NCBI GenBank assembly: GCA_973895155.1
Contig: OZ316897.1
Span: 6,820,001 to 6,884,000, forward strand
Length of the DNA: 64,000 nt
Reading direction: 5' to 3'
DNA from: Marsupella aquatica
Lineage: Eukaryota > Marchantiophyta
In this document: piece after piece, positions 1 through 10,731 of the stretch
How positions within the stretch are numbered: the first letter of the stretch is position 1
Layout: every line of letters begins with the position of its first letter
Made by a program: the position numbers and the translations under genes
The notes under the pieces: model-generated
Seen by the model: only the letters and a program-made list of their open reading frames with translations
Databases searched by the model: none
Told to the model about the DNA's origin: nothing

Positions 1-3000
1 TGGTCCCTTCCCCTTCCCACTTACCTCCGGCACTGGTGCAGGTGGCGCGGCTTGTCCTTCGGCAATTACCACCCCTGGTAACTGGTTTGTCCCAACAGGA
101 GATGGACCTGCTGCAGCTAAGCATTTAAATACTGCGGCTTGTTTCTTCAGCCGCTCTGTTTGGTTGTCGGCCCGCCGCTGTAGGTTCTCCATCTTCCTCG
201 TGATTTCCTCCAACTCCTCTTGGGTTTCATCCAGGTCCTTACGTGCCCCCTCCAGCTCGTTTTTGGCCTCCTCCTGCTCCCTGTGGGCTTCCTCCAATTC
301 CTTCTTCAAGGTAGCCTTCTCCTCCTGGGTTGCTCTTAGCTCCTTGTCGAGCTCTGCAATGATGACAGACTCCATCTGGTTCATCTTGGCGTAAGTCTGT
401 TCGAGCATCTCGTCCTTCTCCCTTAGGTCGGCCTTGAAGCTGGCCGTCAGGGACGCAAGCTCCTGCTGCAGCGCCATAATCCCTTGATAGGATTTCCCTA
501 ACTCGACCTCCTTCTGCTCAAGGGCTCCGCGGATTTTCTCGAGCTCCCCTTTCAACGCCCATTCCTTTCTTTGGGTCTCCGCCATGGCCCGGCTGTTGGC
601 TGTTATGTGGGCCTCCTCTGTATTCTTCAGCTCTTGCTTCCACTTTTCCCTTTCTTTGATCGTGTCGGCCAACTCTTCCTGCGTCTGAGTCAGTTTATCC
701 TTGATATTCTGATTATCAGCCTGCGCGGCGTCCAACTGCCCCTGCATGATGTTCAGCTCATGTCGTTTAATCCGCAGTTCATCTTGGGCTTTCTTGGCCG
801 CCCTTAGATCTTCAATCTCGGCTCCCATCCTCCTAAGCCGCCGAATGACCTCGTCCTTCTTGCTTCTCTCTAAAGCCACCGCTTCTTCTAATTGGTGCTT
901 CTCCAACTGCTCCCTATGGAAAAAGGGTCCTACCTCCAACTCCTCTCCAAAGATGCCGAGCGCAAGTTCCCCACACATCTCACCATACTCCATGGCTCTA
1001 TTCTTAGCGTAGGTGGAGTAAGTAGAAGTGATCGGCATCGCCCATCGTGGCCTCTGCTCCCAAGCCGTCCTGCGGATCTCTTCAATCGTGGCTAGAGGTT
1101 TGCTTCCTTTTTCGGCTAGCCGCCTGATGTCCTCCGGCCAATCTCCTCCTGGTAAATCCTTTTCCTTAGCCAGGGCGGCCTCTTCCTCCTGCTTGATTCG
1201 CTCCTGAAATTCCTGCACCGTCTGTTTTATGCCGTCGAAGCTCGGGGGAGCAACATCTGGTGGGGGAGACTCAGGGCTACTCTGCTGGTTGGGGTCCCCT
1301 CGCACTACCCTTGGAAGTGTGGGGACAAACCGGCCACAGGTCCTTACTCCTGGAACGTGATGGTCCGACCCATAGCCGGAATTATCATGGCTGCAGTCCT
1401 CCACTGCCTCCTCTACCTCTTGGATTTCCGGCTTCTCCCTCTCCTCTTCCTCGGTAGGAGCTTCAGGCAATTCTGCCTCAGATTCGGAGCTTGAGGTTCC
1501 CATGTACATTCGAACACCTGGCTTGGATTCCGGCCTGATTCTCTCCTTGTCTCCAGCAAAGGGTTTTTCTCTTGTGAGCCGATGTAGGCCTACCTCTGTA
1601 GTAGTGTCCTGCATTGTTGCCGTTGCCGTTGTTGTTGCCGATGCCGATTTCTTTTCTTTCTCCAGTAGTTTCAGCAGACTCTGCATGCCTGGTTGCTGCA
1701 TCGGCAAGTCTTCCTTCCTGGGCCTAAACACCTGCTCGATCGTAGGACTAGCAGGTGGTTGAGGCTTCTCAGCCAACGGCCTCGGCGTTGGAGCTTCCTC
1801 GGGTGTCCTTACCTGCAGGGGAAGTACCGGGGCAAAAGTCTGACCTCTGGCATACCGGCACAACAGCGGCATGTGATAGCCAAGCCGCGACACGCTCCCC
1901 ATGCCGATTACCTGCTGCTCCTCCTTTAAGATCTTCTTCAATTGGTTGAGGAGGTACCCGTTGTAGTCCCGGCTTGGGTCTGGCCTTTCTGCCAGATAGA
2001 CCTGTGCCTTGCCGATCTCTGCCCTCGGCAAGTTACAATGCATGGTCACCCGCAAGAAGTCAATCATCTCTCCTATGTGCGGGTTGGTGCAGGTGTTCCG
2101 GAAGAAGCCATTCTTCATTGATGGCCCGGGGAACGACCGGAACTCCTTGTCAGGCAAGGTCTTCCTGGTATCAACTTTGGTCTTATTGCCTATCGGCAGG
2201 CCAAACACTTCGGCAATTACCTTGGGAGTAAGATAGAAATCCTTCCCATATATCCTCGTGCAATTGGTCTCGGGTTCCCATGACCCCATGAATTCTAATA
2301 GGTCTGACTCTGGTACCTCCCGCTTCAGCCATGGTAATCTTACAAAGGCCTCCAAGCCGGATCCGGCCATGAAGCCTTGGTACTTCTTGGTCTGCATGGC
2401 CGTAAAGCATGCATCCTCCTCCCGTGCAAAATGTAGTTGCACCTCCACCGGTAGGGTTGCCGCCCAGCCCTTCCAGGTGTCATCCCTGGTTGGAATGGCC
2501 TTGATGGGATCGACCTCCTCCTCTTCGGCTTCTCCCTGCCTCCTGCTCTGCTGCTCGGCTGGCTTCTTTGGTGCCGCCGACCTCGTTCTTTTTGCCGGGG
2601 TGGCTTCATCGTTGACGGCTCCCTTCCTCTTCATCTCTGCTGCCGTGGAGGTTTCTCCTAGCACCGTTGCCTGGGTCCACCTTTCCGTGCTACCCTTTAA
2701 TTCCCAGTGTATGTCATTGCAGTTCTTGATGGCCTCCCGGATGCCGACGACGCTGTCTTTGCAAAACAGAAGATCGTCGAGTTGATTGGAAGTAGGCGTC
2801 CACAGGAACTCGTCCTTGATGAGTTCGCCTCCTAAGAAAGCCGTCTTCTGCAGCTCCCACAATCGAGCGAGCTCCTGCCGTTCTCGAGCTGCCCTTTCTG
2901 ACTCCTCGTCCTCGTAAGTCTTGATGTACTCAGTTGCCCGTTCGAACAGGCATCCCCAGAAATGTGCCGCTTGATTGACGTTGCTCATACCCTCCTTAGG

Positions 3001-3246
3001 TTGATCGTCGGTATCTACTCTCTCCCCGAGTGCTTGCCTAAGCAGCTGACAGTAGTTGGCCTCCCGTAGTCGTCTGCCTAGTTCGTGCTCGCAAATGAGC
3101 CACCATCTCCTGCAAGCGCTCCTTACCCCTCTCCTCTGCTAGTCCTTCTTCCCGTTGATCCTTCCTAGCCGCCGACGCTTAACGCGCCCTAACCCTAATC
3201 GGGTTTTCACCCTCAGCCTTACCTCCGGCCTCTGCCCGGGTTCCAT
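1..3246 (-). pseudogene. LTR-encoded coiled-coil protein, family E, partial
   Basis: This is the LTR gene found intact at 41849-45472. The homologous ATG is at 3246, but codon 36 is a TAG (3139-3141) where the intact copy has CGG. On the plus strand a CCGG became CTAG, meaning both cytosines of one CpG changed. From the internal ATG at 2988 (residue 87 of the intact protein) the frame is open to the window edge, about 996 codons. It includes the conserved core and most of the coiled coil, and it lacks the G-run deletion seen in the LTRs at 34468 and 54107. No known domain is recognised. The gene may still make a protein from the second ATG. Confidence 0.8.
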
Positions 3247-3361
3247 GGTTGCCCCTAATTGTTTATATTTTCCTTGTTTTGTCACTATACTAAGGTGTTC
3301 CTAGGGTGCCTTCCTGCTTTACCCACTTAACCGGCCGAGTGATTCCTGTCTAGGCATCACA
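1..3361 (-). mobile_element. Family-E long terminal repeat, partial (LTR-1)
   Basis: The LTR starts at 3361 on the minus strand with TGTGATGCC and runs off the left edge. It matches the solo LTR at 41734-46393 along its length, including the 3' coding variant that differs from the LTR pair at 34468 and 54107. It is inserted in the coding part of another E LTR, which resumes at 3362. The 5-bp duplication should be TGCTG (3362-3366), but the other copy lies outside the window. Whether it is a solo LTR or the 5' LTR of a full element cannot be seen. Confidence 0.88.
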
Positions 3362-4914
3362 TGCTGCATCGGCAAGTCTTCCTTCCTGGGCCTAAACACC
3401 TGCTCGATCGTAGGACTAACAGGTGGTTGAGGCTTCTCAGCCAACGGCCTCGGCGTTGGAGCTTCCTCGGGTGTCCTTACCTGCAGGGGAAGTACCGGGG
3501 CAAAAGTCTGACCTCTGGCATACCGGCACAACAGCGGCATGTGATAGCCAAGCCGCGACACGCTCCCCATGCCGATTACCTGCTGCTCCTCCTTTAAGAT
3601 CTTCTTCAATTGGTTGAGGAGGTACCCGTTGTAGTCCCGGCTTGGGTCTGGCCTTTCTGCCAGATAGACCTGTGCCTTGCCAATCTCTGCCCTCGGCAAG
3701 TTACAATGCATGGTCACCCGCAAGAAGTCGATCATCTCTCCTATGTGCGGGTTGGTGCAGGTGTTCCGGAAGAAGCCATTCTTCGTTGATGGCCTGGGGA
3801 ACGACCGGAACTCCTTGTCAGGCAAGGTCTTCCTGGTATCAACTTTGGTCTTATTGCCTATCGGCAGGCCAAACACTTCGGCAATTACCTTGGGAGTAAG
3901 ATAGAAATCCTTCCCATATATCCTCGTGCAATTGGTCTCGGGTTCCCATGACCCCATGAATTCTAATAGGTCTGACTCCGGTACCTCCAGCTTCAGCCAT
4001 GGTAATCTTACAAAGGCCTCCAAGCCGGATCCGGCCATGAAGCCTTGGTACTTCTTGGTCTGCATGGCCGTAAAGCATGCATCCTCCTCCCGTGCAAAAT
4101 GTAGTTGCACCTCCACCGGTAGGGTTGCCGCCCAGCCCTTCCAGGTGTCATCCCTGGTTGGAATGGCCTTGATGGGATCGACCTCCTCCTCTTCGGCTTC
4201 TCCCTGCCTCCTGCTCTGCTGCTCGGCTGGCTTCTTTGGTGCCGCCGACCTCGTTCTTTTTGCCGGGGTGGCTTCATCGTTGACGGCTCCCTTCCTCTTC
4301 ATCTCTGCTGCCGTGGAGGTTTCTCCTAGCACCGTTGCCTGGGTCCACCTTTCCGTGCTACCCTTTAATTCCCAGTGTATGTCGTTGCAGTTCTTGATGG
4401 CCTCTCGGATGCCGACGACGCTGTCTTTGCAAAACAGAAGATCGTCGAGTTGATTGGAAGTAGGCGTCCACAGGAACTCGTCCTTGATGAGTTCGCCTCC
4501 TAAGAAAGCCGTCTTCTGCAGCTCCCACAATCGAGCGAGCTCCTGCCGTTCTCGAGCTGCCCTTTCTGACTCCTCGTCCTCGTAAGTCTTGATGTACTCA
4601 GTTGCCCGTTCGAACAGGCATCCCCAGAAATATGCCGCTTGATTGACGTTGCTCATACCCTCCTTAGGTCGATCGTCGGTATCTACTCTCTCCCCGAGTG
4701 CTTGCCTAAGCAGCTGACAGTAGTTGGCCTCCCGTAGTCATCTGCCTAGTTCGTGCTCGCAAATGAGCCACCATCTCCTGCAAGCGCTCCTTACCCCTCT
4801 CCTCTGCCGGTCCTTCTTCCCGTTGATCCTTCCTAGCCGCCGACGCTTAACGCGCCCTAACCCTAATCGGGTTTTCACCCTTAGCCTTACCTCTGGCCTC
4901 GGCCCGGGTTCCAT
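3362..4914 (-). pseudogene. LTR-encoded protein, family E, truncated
   Basis: First 517 or so codons of the LTR gene. The start ATG is at 4914. A TGA at 4738-4740 replaces the CGA (Arg) codon of the intact copy, a C-to-T change in a CpG. The frame reopens at the internal ATG at 4656 and runs into LTR-1. The open frame continues 14 codons into LTR-1 to a stop at 3319, a junction artefact and not a real C-terminus. The conserved core is complete. The coiled coil is lost to the insertion. Confidence 0.85.
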
Positions 4915-5029
4915 GGTTGCCCCTAATTGTTTATATTTTCCTTGTTTTGTCACTATACTAAGGTGTTCCTAGGGTGCCTTCCTGCTTTACCCACTTAACC
5001 GGCCGAGTGATTCCTGTCTAGGCATCACA
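3362..5029 (-). mobile_element. Family-E LTR fragment (LTR-2), cut by LTR-1
   Basis: The first 1,668 bases of an E LTR, starting at 5029 (TGTGATGCC on the minus strand), cut at 3362 by LTR-1. The rest lies left of the window. It is inserted in the last codons of the CACTA-1 TNP2 gene. The expected 5-bp duplication is ATGCA (5030-5034). The homologous site in CACTA-3 (near 60280) is uninterrupted, which confirms the border. Confidence 0.88.
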
Positions 5030-5091
5030 ATGCATTTGCTGAAGGAGGCAAATTCATAGATGCAAATGCCAACACTGTGCTTGTGCCATGA
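5030..5091 (+). pseudogene. TNP2 transposase, last 20 codons (CACTA-1)
   Basis: The end of the large CACTA transposase gene, with TGA at 5089-5091. It matches the last codons of the CACTA-3 copy (stop at 60220) with few changes. Everything upstream is removed by the LTR-2 insertion. Confidence 0.8.
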
Positions 5092-5163
5092 GTAATGTGA
5101 ATTGTTTGCATGGACATTAGTGAGGGGAAGGATGTGTAATAAAGTAATTCTGAAGCAACACAG

Positions 5164-7282
5164 ATGTATGGATGGATGCCTGGTGATTGTAGTTGCATTG
5201 TGTTATACGGGGTGACCATAGATGACATGTTTTTGTGGTCCAGTAGGATGGAATAGAGTGACACAGAGATGTGTGAGTATGAAAGGAAAGCTATGGAACA
5301 ACGAGCATACGTGAAAGCCAAAATTGCAGAACTGGATCTGGAAAAGGATGTGGCTGAATTGTAAGGGAATGATTCTCAACTACACCCCTCCGCTGAGTTT
5401 GTGTGACATGAATAGTTCAATGTGGCACTGAAATTGTGACTGTATTCTCATATTGGAATGTTGCAGAGCCACAGCATTTTCAAAGAAACAAAAGGAGTAC
5501 GCAAGAAGGGTGACCAACACTATCTCTGGGCCTGTGCATTGGAGTGACAGGTTGAGCAAGAAGGTCGTACCTACAATGGCAAAATGTGGAGATGACATGG
5601 ATGTTGCACAGGTGGGTGCAGACACTAGACAAGAAGATGCAGATGATGAGTATTTTCCAGAGGAAATGGATGAGGATGGGGGTTATGAAGATGAATACAT
5701 TGCAGAGCAGCCCCAAAAGAAATAGATAAGTAGTTTTCCCAACAAGGTTTTGAGTTAAAAACTCTTGTTTAGAGGTTTCATATGTTCAGTACTACACATA
5801 TGTACCTTGCTTAGTTCCTGACATTGTAGTTGGTGATGTGATGCAGCGTCTTGCTAGTTCTGTTTTGCCTTCAAAGCCTGTGCATGCACCATACCAACAG
5901 GGGGGGCTGACCTCTGATCAAGGTTGGCGAGGTGGTAGTAGTGGTAGATCCCAGGCTGGTGCCCAATACTATGGCAGGGGGCAAGCTCTAGGTTATGCCC
6001 GTGGTAGAGGCAGAGCAGGTCCAAACCAACAGTCTCGTGGGTATGGACGTCCACCTCAACCATGGGGATGTGAGTATATATCTATATGCCAGTTCTTTGT
6101 GAAGGCATGGCACTCCTGAATTTCAGATCGCATATCAATTTTTGACATTGTTTGGGATGTATTGGATTCAGACAACATGAAATTTTATCCACCTGCCATT
6201 AATGCATGCAGATTTTGCCCAACCTGATTGGGCAAATGCTGGTAATGATCAGTTCCAATGTCCACAAGGACAGACATGGGTTGAACCAGGTTGGGAGGAT
6301 GGTGGTGGGTCGTGGAATGAACAAGGTTGGGAAGGTGGTGAAGGTAATTGGCAGGGATATCAAATACAGTACCTACAAACGCTGGAAGAGGGGCAGGTAA
6401 TGTTTGATCTTGTCAGCAATGGAAGAACTCATTATATTTGGAGTCCATTCACGTGGGGGGGATGCTGCACATGTATAATGATAGAAAATGTATGTGTGCA
6501 GGTTGGACAGTCAAACCATCAACTCAAGTATTCACTAATGCCCCTATGCAGATGCAGCACGGAAGGGGGCCAGGTATGTCGGTGAATGTTCAGTTGTTTT
6601 CCTACAGTTTGTACTTAGTTTTCAGTACATATGTTTGCACACACATACCTAGAAAGTGACATCATCTGGCCCCTGTACTAGGCTGGACAGGTGGTCCAAG
6701 GTCGCAACAATTCCACAGTGCTGTCCCTGCACAGGCATCTATAGGCAGAGCTACAGGTATGTATGTTTGAAATTTTTTTCTTTAATTGAAGCATTGAATG
6801 TTGCCGTCATCCATTCTGCTGTATGTAGTTCTCAAGCATGAATGGCATTGTATTTTCCCAGGTGGCTTTAGAACCCCAGGTAGGGTGAACCAAGGGGTGG
6901 CCAATACAACGCCCAGTACTACCGAGAGCAGTGCACGAGGGGAGGTGACAAAGAAAGGGAACGTAAAGTTGAATGAGAGACAATGGGTGGATGCTGAGTG
7001 TCCTCGCAAGAACCGATGGCATGCTGATTTGAAAGCTGAAGTATTGCGTTGGTTAGATGTGAGTGTTATTAATTTTAAAAAACAGCATCCAAAAGATTGG
7101 AAGACTGTATGTGAAAATGTTGCTGCCAAATGGAATTATGTGGGCAGTGATGATGGCGTGGATATAGGTTGCCTAGAGAGTACAGCAGGTAAAATCATCA
7201 AGCAAGAGAGGTGGAGAATGCATAAGGCTTGGAAGGAAGGTGGGGAGAAGCCAGATATGCCTCCACCAGCCAGTTGTGATGG
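5164..7282 (+). pseudogene. CACTA second gene (TnpA-like, Transposase_24-like), CACTA-1
   Basis: Multi-exon gene 72 bases after the TNP2 stop. Proposed exons: 5164-5360, 5467-5725, 5830-6069, 6212-6396, 6502-6573, 6682-6756 and 6862-7282, nearly all with GT..AG borders. The protein begins with a charged helical stretch, then an acidic block, an RGG/Gly-rich region and W/G repeats such as GWTGGP. It then enters a domain resembling plant Transposase_24, the second gene of En/Spm elements, usually a protein that binds the element ends. Decay: TAG at 5254-5256 where CACTA-3 has CAG, and the third-exon donor reads AT at 5726-5727 where CACTA-3 has GT. The gene is cut at 7283 by CACTA-2, just after a Pro-rich segment (PPPASCD). 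The family call rests on layout and pattern, not a database search. Confidence 0.68.
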
Positions 7283-8145
7283 CACTAGTAGAAACCGGGG
7301 GGTATTTAGACCCCATTAAATGACTATTCAGTACCGTATAGGACTTGGAAATGACTGGGAAGGACTCCAGTCCTTTATAGGACTGCAAGTCGTATGTTTT
7401 GTTACTATAATCAAGTGAGTCCTTTATAGAATTGGTTTATAAGTCGTTTAATAGACTGGATTTTCAGTCTATTGTAGTCTTTGTGTGGGTAGCTTTGGTG
7501 AGTCGTTTTCAGTCTTTTATGGGCTGCGATGGTGAGTCGTTGGAAACGACTAAAAAGGTTATGGAGGGTAGTCTTTAAATATACTCTGTGGGTTTATAAA
7601 AAGACTAAAGTAAACACTTTGTGAGGTATGTATAAGTCTTTCATGTCAACTGGATATGAGTGATGAAGACCTCACTATACTACTTGGAATGAACTCACTC
7701 TTGTGCATAAATAACACATTCCATTCATGTTTTATTGTGTACTTGGAATGAACTCACTCTATAAGCTCACCATTCATCATGTTAACATTAGAACACATAG
7801 AGTTTCAGAAAGCCATCTTCTCTACCATGTACACTAATATGAATTCACAGATTCAAACATCATAGACTACAAAGAAGGTCACAAAGTATTCCTCTATACC
7901 ATACACACTAATACTGAAATGATACAGAACACATTCAAGTATCATAGACAATCACCATAGAGCCATAGTTTGACATCAATCACTTGTTTCATACATACAA
8001 AATTCAGAAATATCAATGTCACACACAACGGCTCCTTCATCCTCTTTACCAAATGGAAAAATTGGTATAGATATTTCTTGGATCTTTCCAAGGCAATGTC
8101 AAAATGTGACACAATTCACATGATTCTATCTACACTTGCATTCAG
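7283..8145. repeat. CACTA-2 3' subterminal region
   Basis: Non-coding end of CACTA-2. From about 7320 to 7640 short words of the type AGTCC/GACT and AGTCGTT recur in both orientations, the kind of subterminal repeats that TnpA-like proteins bind in CACTA elements. From 7640 to 8145 the DNA is AT-rich, with no gene that I can support. Confidence 0.6.
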
Positions 8146-8372
8146 TCACTGCAGACTAACACACTCTGATGGCCAGAGCACAAGAGATCCTACTGCATCT
8201 GCAATTATTTCCTGAGGTGGATCATTGTCTCTATTTGGAAATGGCAAATTACAATCAGATACAATCACTGTAGTCAACAACACTACTACATGGTCATCCG
8301 GGACCACTTTGCCATGGAATTTAGCATGGTCCGGTCGCAAAATGCCTGTACCCACACATACCTGCGTGTCAT
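8146..8372 (-). pseudogene. CACTA-2 second gene, C-terminal exon
   Basis: The minus-strand frame ends with DAVGSLVLWPSECVSLQ, matching the C-terminus of the CACTA-3 gene (DAAGSLVLWPSKFIEDP). This pattern is like the TNP1/En/Spm (Transposase_23) C-terminus. The exon continues at 19833 across MULE-1. Removing MULE-1 and one copy of its 8-bp duplication joins the two halves in frame, and the join lines up with the uninterrupted CACTA-3 protein. Confidence 0.78.
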
Positions 8373-9005
8373 GGGGAATTTACAAACGACAGCAAACAGA
8401 TAACAGTAACAGGAAACAGATTCTGGTACCAGTTAAAAGGAGCTGTTACTAGTGAACAGTGTTTGGATGGTCGTGAACAGTGATCTTAAAAAAAGGTCTC
8501 AAAATCTCCATTTGAAAGTACAAGAATAGAAAACAAAACCACCAAACCCTCGTGATAAATAAAAGAACAACACGGAATTTATTTTTTTAAACATAAAAGA
8601 CGGCTGCCAATTGAGATACACAAAATCCAAGACAAATACAAGTAGAAAAGAAAGGTCGGAAAAAACATTCGCATATATTATCGCAAAATAGAAAATGCGC
8701 TCAGCTTAAGTGATACAAAATGCAGTTATCAACATCAACAATTTGGCCTAAAAATCCCATCCATGAAGTCACGGTCGACACCATCGGAGGTTTTCGACTA
8801 ATACATGAACAGCGCTCGGCGCTAGCCAAAAACTAACTAGAAAACTAGTCGTTTCTTGGAGACAAGATGCGTCCAAACCCAGACAACATAGTCAAGATCC
8901 ATTCCCTCCCACAAAATCCGTTGTCGTTTCAATAGCGCCCGGCGCTAGCCAAAACCTAAATAGTAGACAACCGGGAAAACCCTAACGCCAGAGCTGAGGT
9001 CGACT
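8373..9005. repeat. MULE-1 left subterminal region with phased repeats
   Basis: The terminal repeat starts at 8373. Three 10-bp units similar to CTGGTACCAG/CTGTTACTAG start at 8403, 8423 and 8443, spaced 20 bp. Two AGCGCC-N-GGCGCT palindromes follow at 8811-8823 and 8934-8946, and a third lies at 9036-9048. No gene is seen here. Confidence 0.65.
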
Positions 9006-9240
9006 TCAATGCCACAAAATCCGGAAAACTTTAGCAGTGCCCGGCGCTAGCTTAAAGCGATCAGCAAAACGAAATTTCCATCTAGCTTTCCGAGTTGCAA
9101 TCATCATCCACTCCTGTTGCTTCTCTCCGCCGATCTTTCTTGAAGCCGAGACCACGCAAATGAACGTATCCCTTTGAAGGTCCTCGACGAACAGCCCTCG
9201 TAAAATGTTCATTAGGAATATTACTGTCCTTAAAATCAAC

Positions 9241-9543
9241 TCACCCAAACATTTCTTGTCCTCTTTGATCGATTGGGAGTACCCCATCAACAAGAACTCC
9301 CGGGTGAGACGAAAACCGACTAGAGAACGGAGGCCCAGGGGAATCGACAATCCAAGGGATGTTCTTCTCTCCAGGACTAATAGCCTCATCATACGGGAGA
9401 GCATGACGGTTCCGAAAAGTGGAAGTTTCAGTTTCTTCAGTCTCCATCCGCGATTCAAAAGAGTTGAAATGGCTCTCTTCCGGACGCACACGAGAAGGAT
9501 GAAAAGCTGCCTCCCAATCCATTGGCTCATACTGACTCGCCAT
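9241..9543 (-). CDS. Small MULE-1 protein of unknown function, possible first exon
   Basis: ATG at 9543. The frame codes for about 100 residues rich in Glu, Ser, Thr and Pro. It stops at a TGA that overlaps a good splice donor (GTGAGT, near 9243), so this may be the first exon of a longer gene. The same frame then stays open for about 50 more codons towards 9085, so the TGA could also be a mutated codon. I recognise no domain. A second open frame over the same DNA (9530-9006) looks like a shadow. Confidence 0.35.
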   Translation of the reverse strand: MASQYEPMDWEAAFHPSRVRPEESHFNSFESRMETEETETSTFRNRHALPYDEAISPGEKNIPWIVDSPGPPFSSRFSSHPGVLVDGVLPIDQRGQEMFG

Positions 9544-9699
9544 GTTTCAAAGATCCCGATCTAATATGTAACCTCTCCTCCCGTAAGAACGTCATCCGCG
9601 AGTGCTATAGCCAACAAAACTCAAAGAAAGGTCCGCGAAGACTAAGACGCCAGATAAAGGTCCGCGTACACTACCGTTCCGAAATGACCATCAAACTAT

Positions 9700-9970
9700 C
9701 ATCGTCCCGTTCTATTGCCTCCCGAAACTATCTTCGCCTTGGTAACAGGTATCATCCCATTCTATCGCCCTGCTCTAACGTCCCGTTCTATTGTCTTCCC
9801 GAAACAAAGTCTTCCCAAACGAACTATCGTCCCGTTCTATCGTCACGTTCTATCGTCCTCCCGAAACAAAGTCTCCCCTCCTGTTCTATTGTCCCGTTCT
9901 ATCGTCCTCCCGAAACTATCGTCGTCCTCAACTATCGACGTCCCCAACTCTCGTCGTCCCGAACAAACCT
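9700..9970. repeat. Degenerate tandem repeat GTCCCGTTCTATCGTC
   Basis: Between the small gene and the methyltransferase gene, the word CGTCCCGTTCTATCGTC and the linked CCTCCCGAAAC recur about eight times with point changes and uneven spacing. Open frames across it are an effect of the repeat and are not supported as genes. The flanks, 9550-9700 and 9970-10390, hold only the palindrome at 10269 and nothing else that I recognise. Confidence 0.7.
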
Positions 9971-10390
9971 AAACTGAAACTATAGTCGTCCCTTCCACCC
10001 GGTCCCTAAACTATGGAATCATTGTCCCAAAACTATGGTCCCCAATGGCTTTCCGGCGACTGACTAAAGAACACAATCCAAATGGCAGTTGGTATCCAAT
10101 GACGATGACCGTTGACAGGAAACGACAAAGACTAAACGGCCATTTAGAGATTCCATTTGGCGAGCGCCAGGAGCTTGTAAAGAACAGAAGTCAAAAGTAA
10201 TCAACAAGTAGAGAGAAATCAACAATTTAAAAGGACCCTCAGCAGAGGGAAATAATACAGATGTTACAAGCGCCGGGCGCTGCTAAAAGATTTAGCCTCA
10301 AACTACCCACTACTTCTCACGGTTCCGAAGATTCTGAGTCGGAACCAAAATCTGTACTCTGGGATCTGTCCGTGGACACAGCCTCATCAT

Positions 10391-10626
10391 CTACGTACTG
10401 GCTGCGGGAGAAGTCATCAACATAAGGATGTTTAATGAACTTTCGGTCAACACCCCTTCGTAACCGAAGACCTTTGTTTTCCCAGCAAAGTGTCCTTGCA
10501 CTTTCTGCTTTCCTTGCGGCTTTCTCTGCATAGGAGGGAAGAACAAACTGTTTTTTCCGGTGTTTCTAAGTTGTGTCTCGCGATCTTCCTCCGCAGTTTG
10601 AATCGTCTCCTTGCATTCCACTCTGA
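10391..10626 (-). pseudogene. Possible last exon of the ParB/methyltransferase gene
   Basis: An open frame of about 78 codons begins right after TTATATCAG, a plausible acceptor at about 10627, and ends with TAG at 10391. It is rich in Lys, Gln and Thr and has no recognised domain. It would follow the methyltransferase exon if the donor near 10735 (GTAATG) is used. Otherwise the gene ends at 10732. The link is an inference. Confidence 0.35.
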
Positions 10627-10731
10627 CCTGATATAACAAAGTCCATTTTGTAAGGCGCCTTTCCCCAAAACAACAAAAGAAATGTTATGAATTGACGGGA
10701 ATGGAGAAAGAAGCTTACGAGTTTATGAACA

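Larger units (their letters stand above)
5030..7282 (+). mobile_element. CACTA-1 (En/Spm-like) transposon, internal part
   Basis: Plus-strand remains of a CACTA element. It holds the last codons of TNP2 followed by most of the second gene. It is closely related to CACTA-3, found on the minus strand in two pieces (60572-58768 and 34467-31217). Its left part is cut off by LTR-2 and its right part by CACTA-2 at 7283. Because it lacks the family-E insertion, it serves as an internal empty-site control: GCCCC at 6540-6544 is the target duplicated around the E element. Confidence 0.85.

Noticed and set aside
2258-2785. A 175-codon open frame opposite the LTR gene, repeated in every E LTR (also 3926, 38023, 42310, 57661)
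   Set aside because: It lies on the strand opposite the conserved LTR gene. Its openness follows from codon composition of that gene, and it has no features of its own.
3319-4656. A 445-codon frame ending in HVMPRQESLGRLSG
   Set aside because: The last 14 codons come from LTR-1 and the rest from LTR-2. It is an insertion junction, not a natural protein end. The same tail appears at 58725-59159 for the same reason.
5254-5256. Recoded TAG as glutamine (as in some ulvophyte algae), since many TAG codons replace CAG
   Set aside because: Intact genes here use CAG and end with TAG or TGA at conserved positions (pol TAG at 39118). TGA stops are also frequent, and each TAG is private to one copy. 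Deamination explains all of it.
7320-7640. CRISPR-like array of short repeats
   Set aside because: Repeats are short, in both orientations and irregularly spaced, next to a CACTA terminus. They are subterminal transposon repeats.
9522-9985. Plus-strand open frames of 64-151 codons around 9.2-10.0 kb
   Set aside because: They arise from the degenerate tandem repeat and overlap one another in several frames with no start or splice context.
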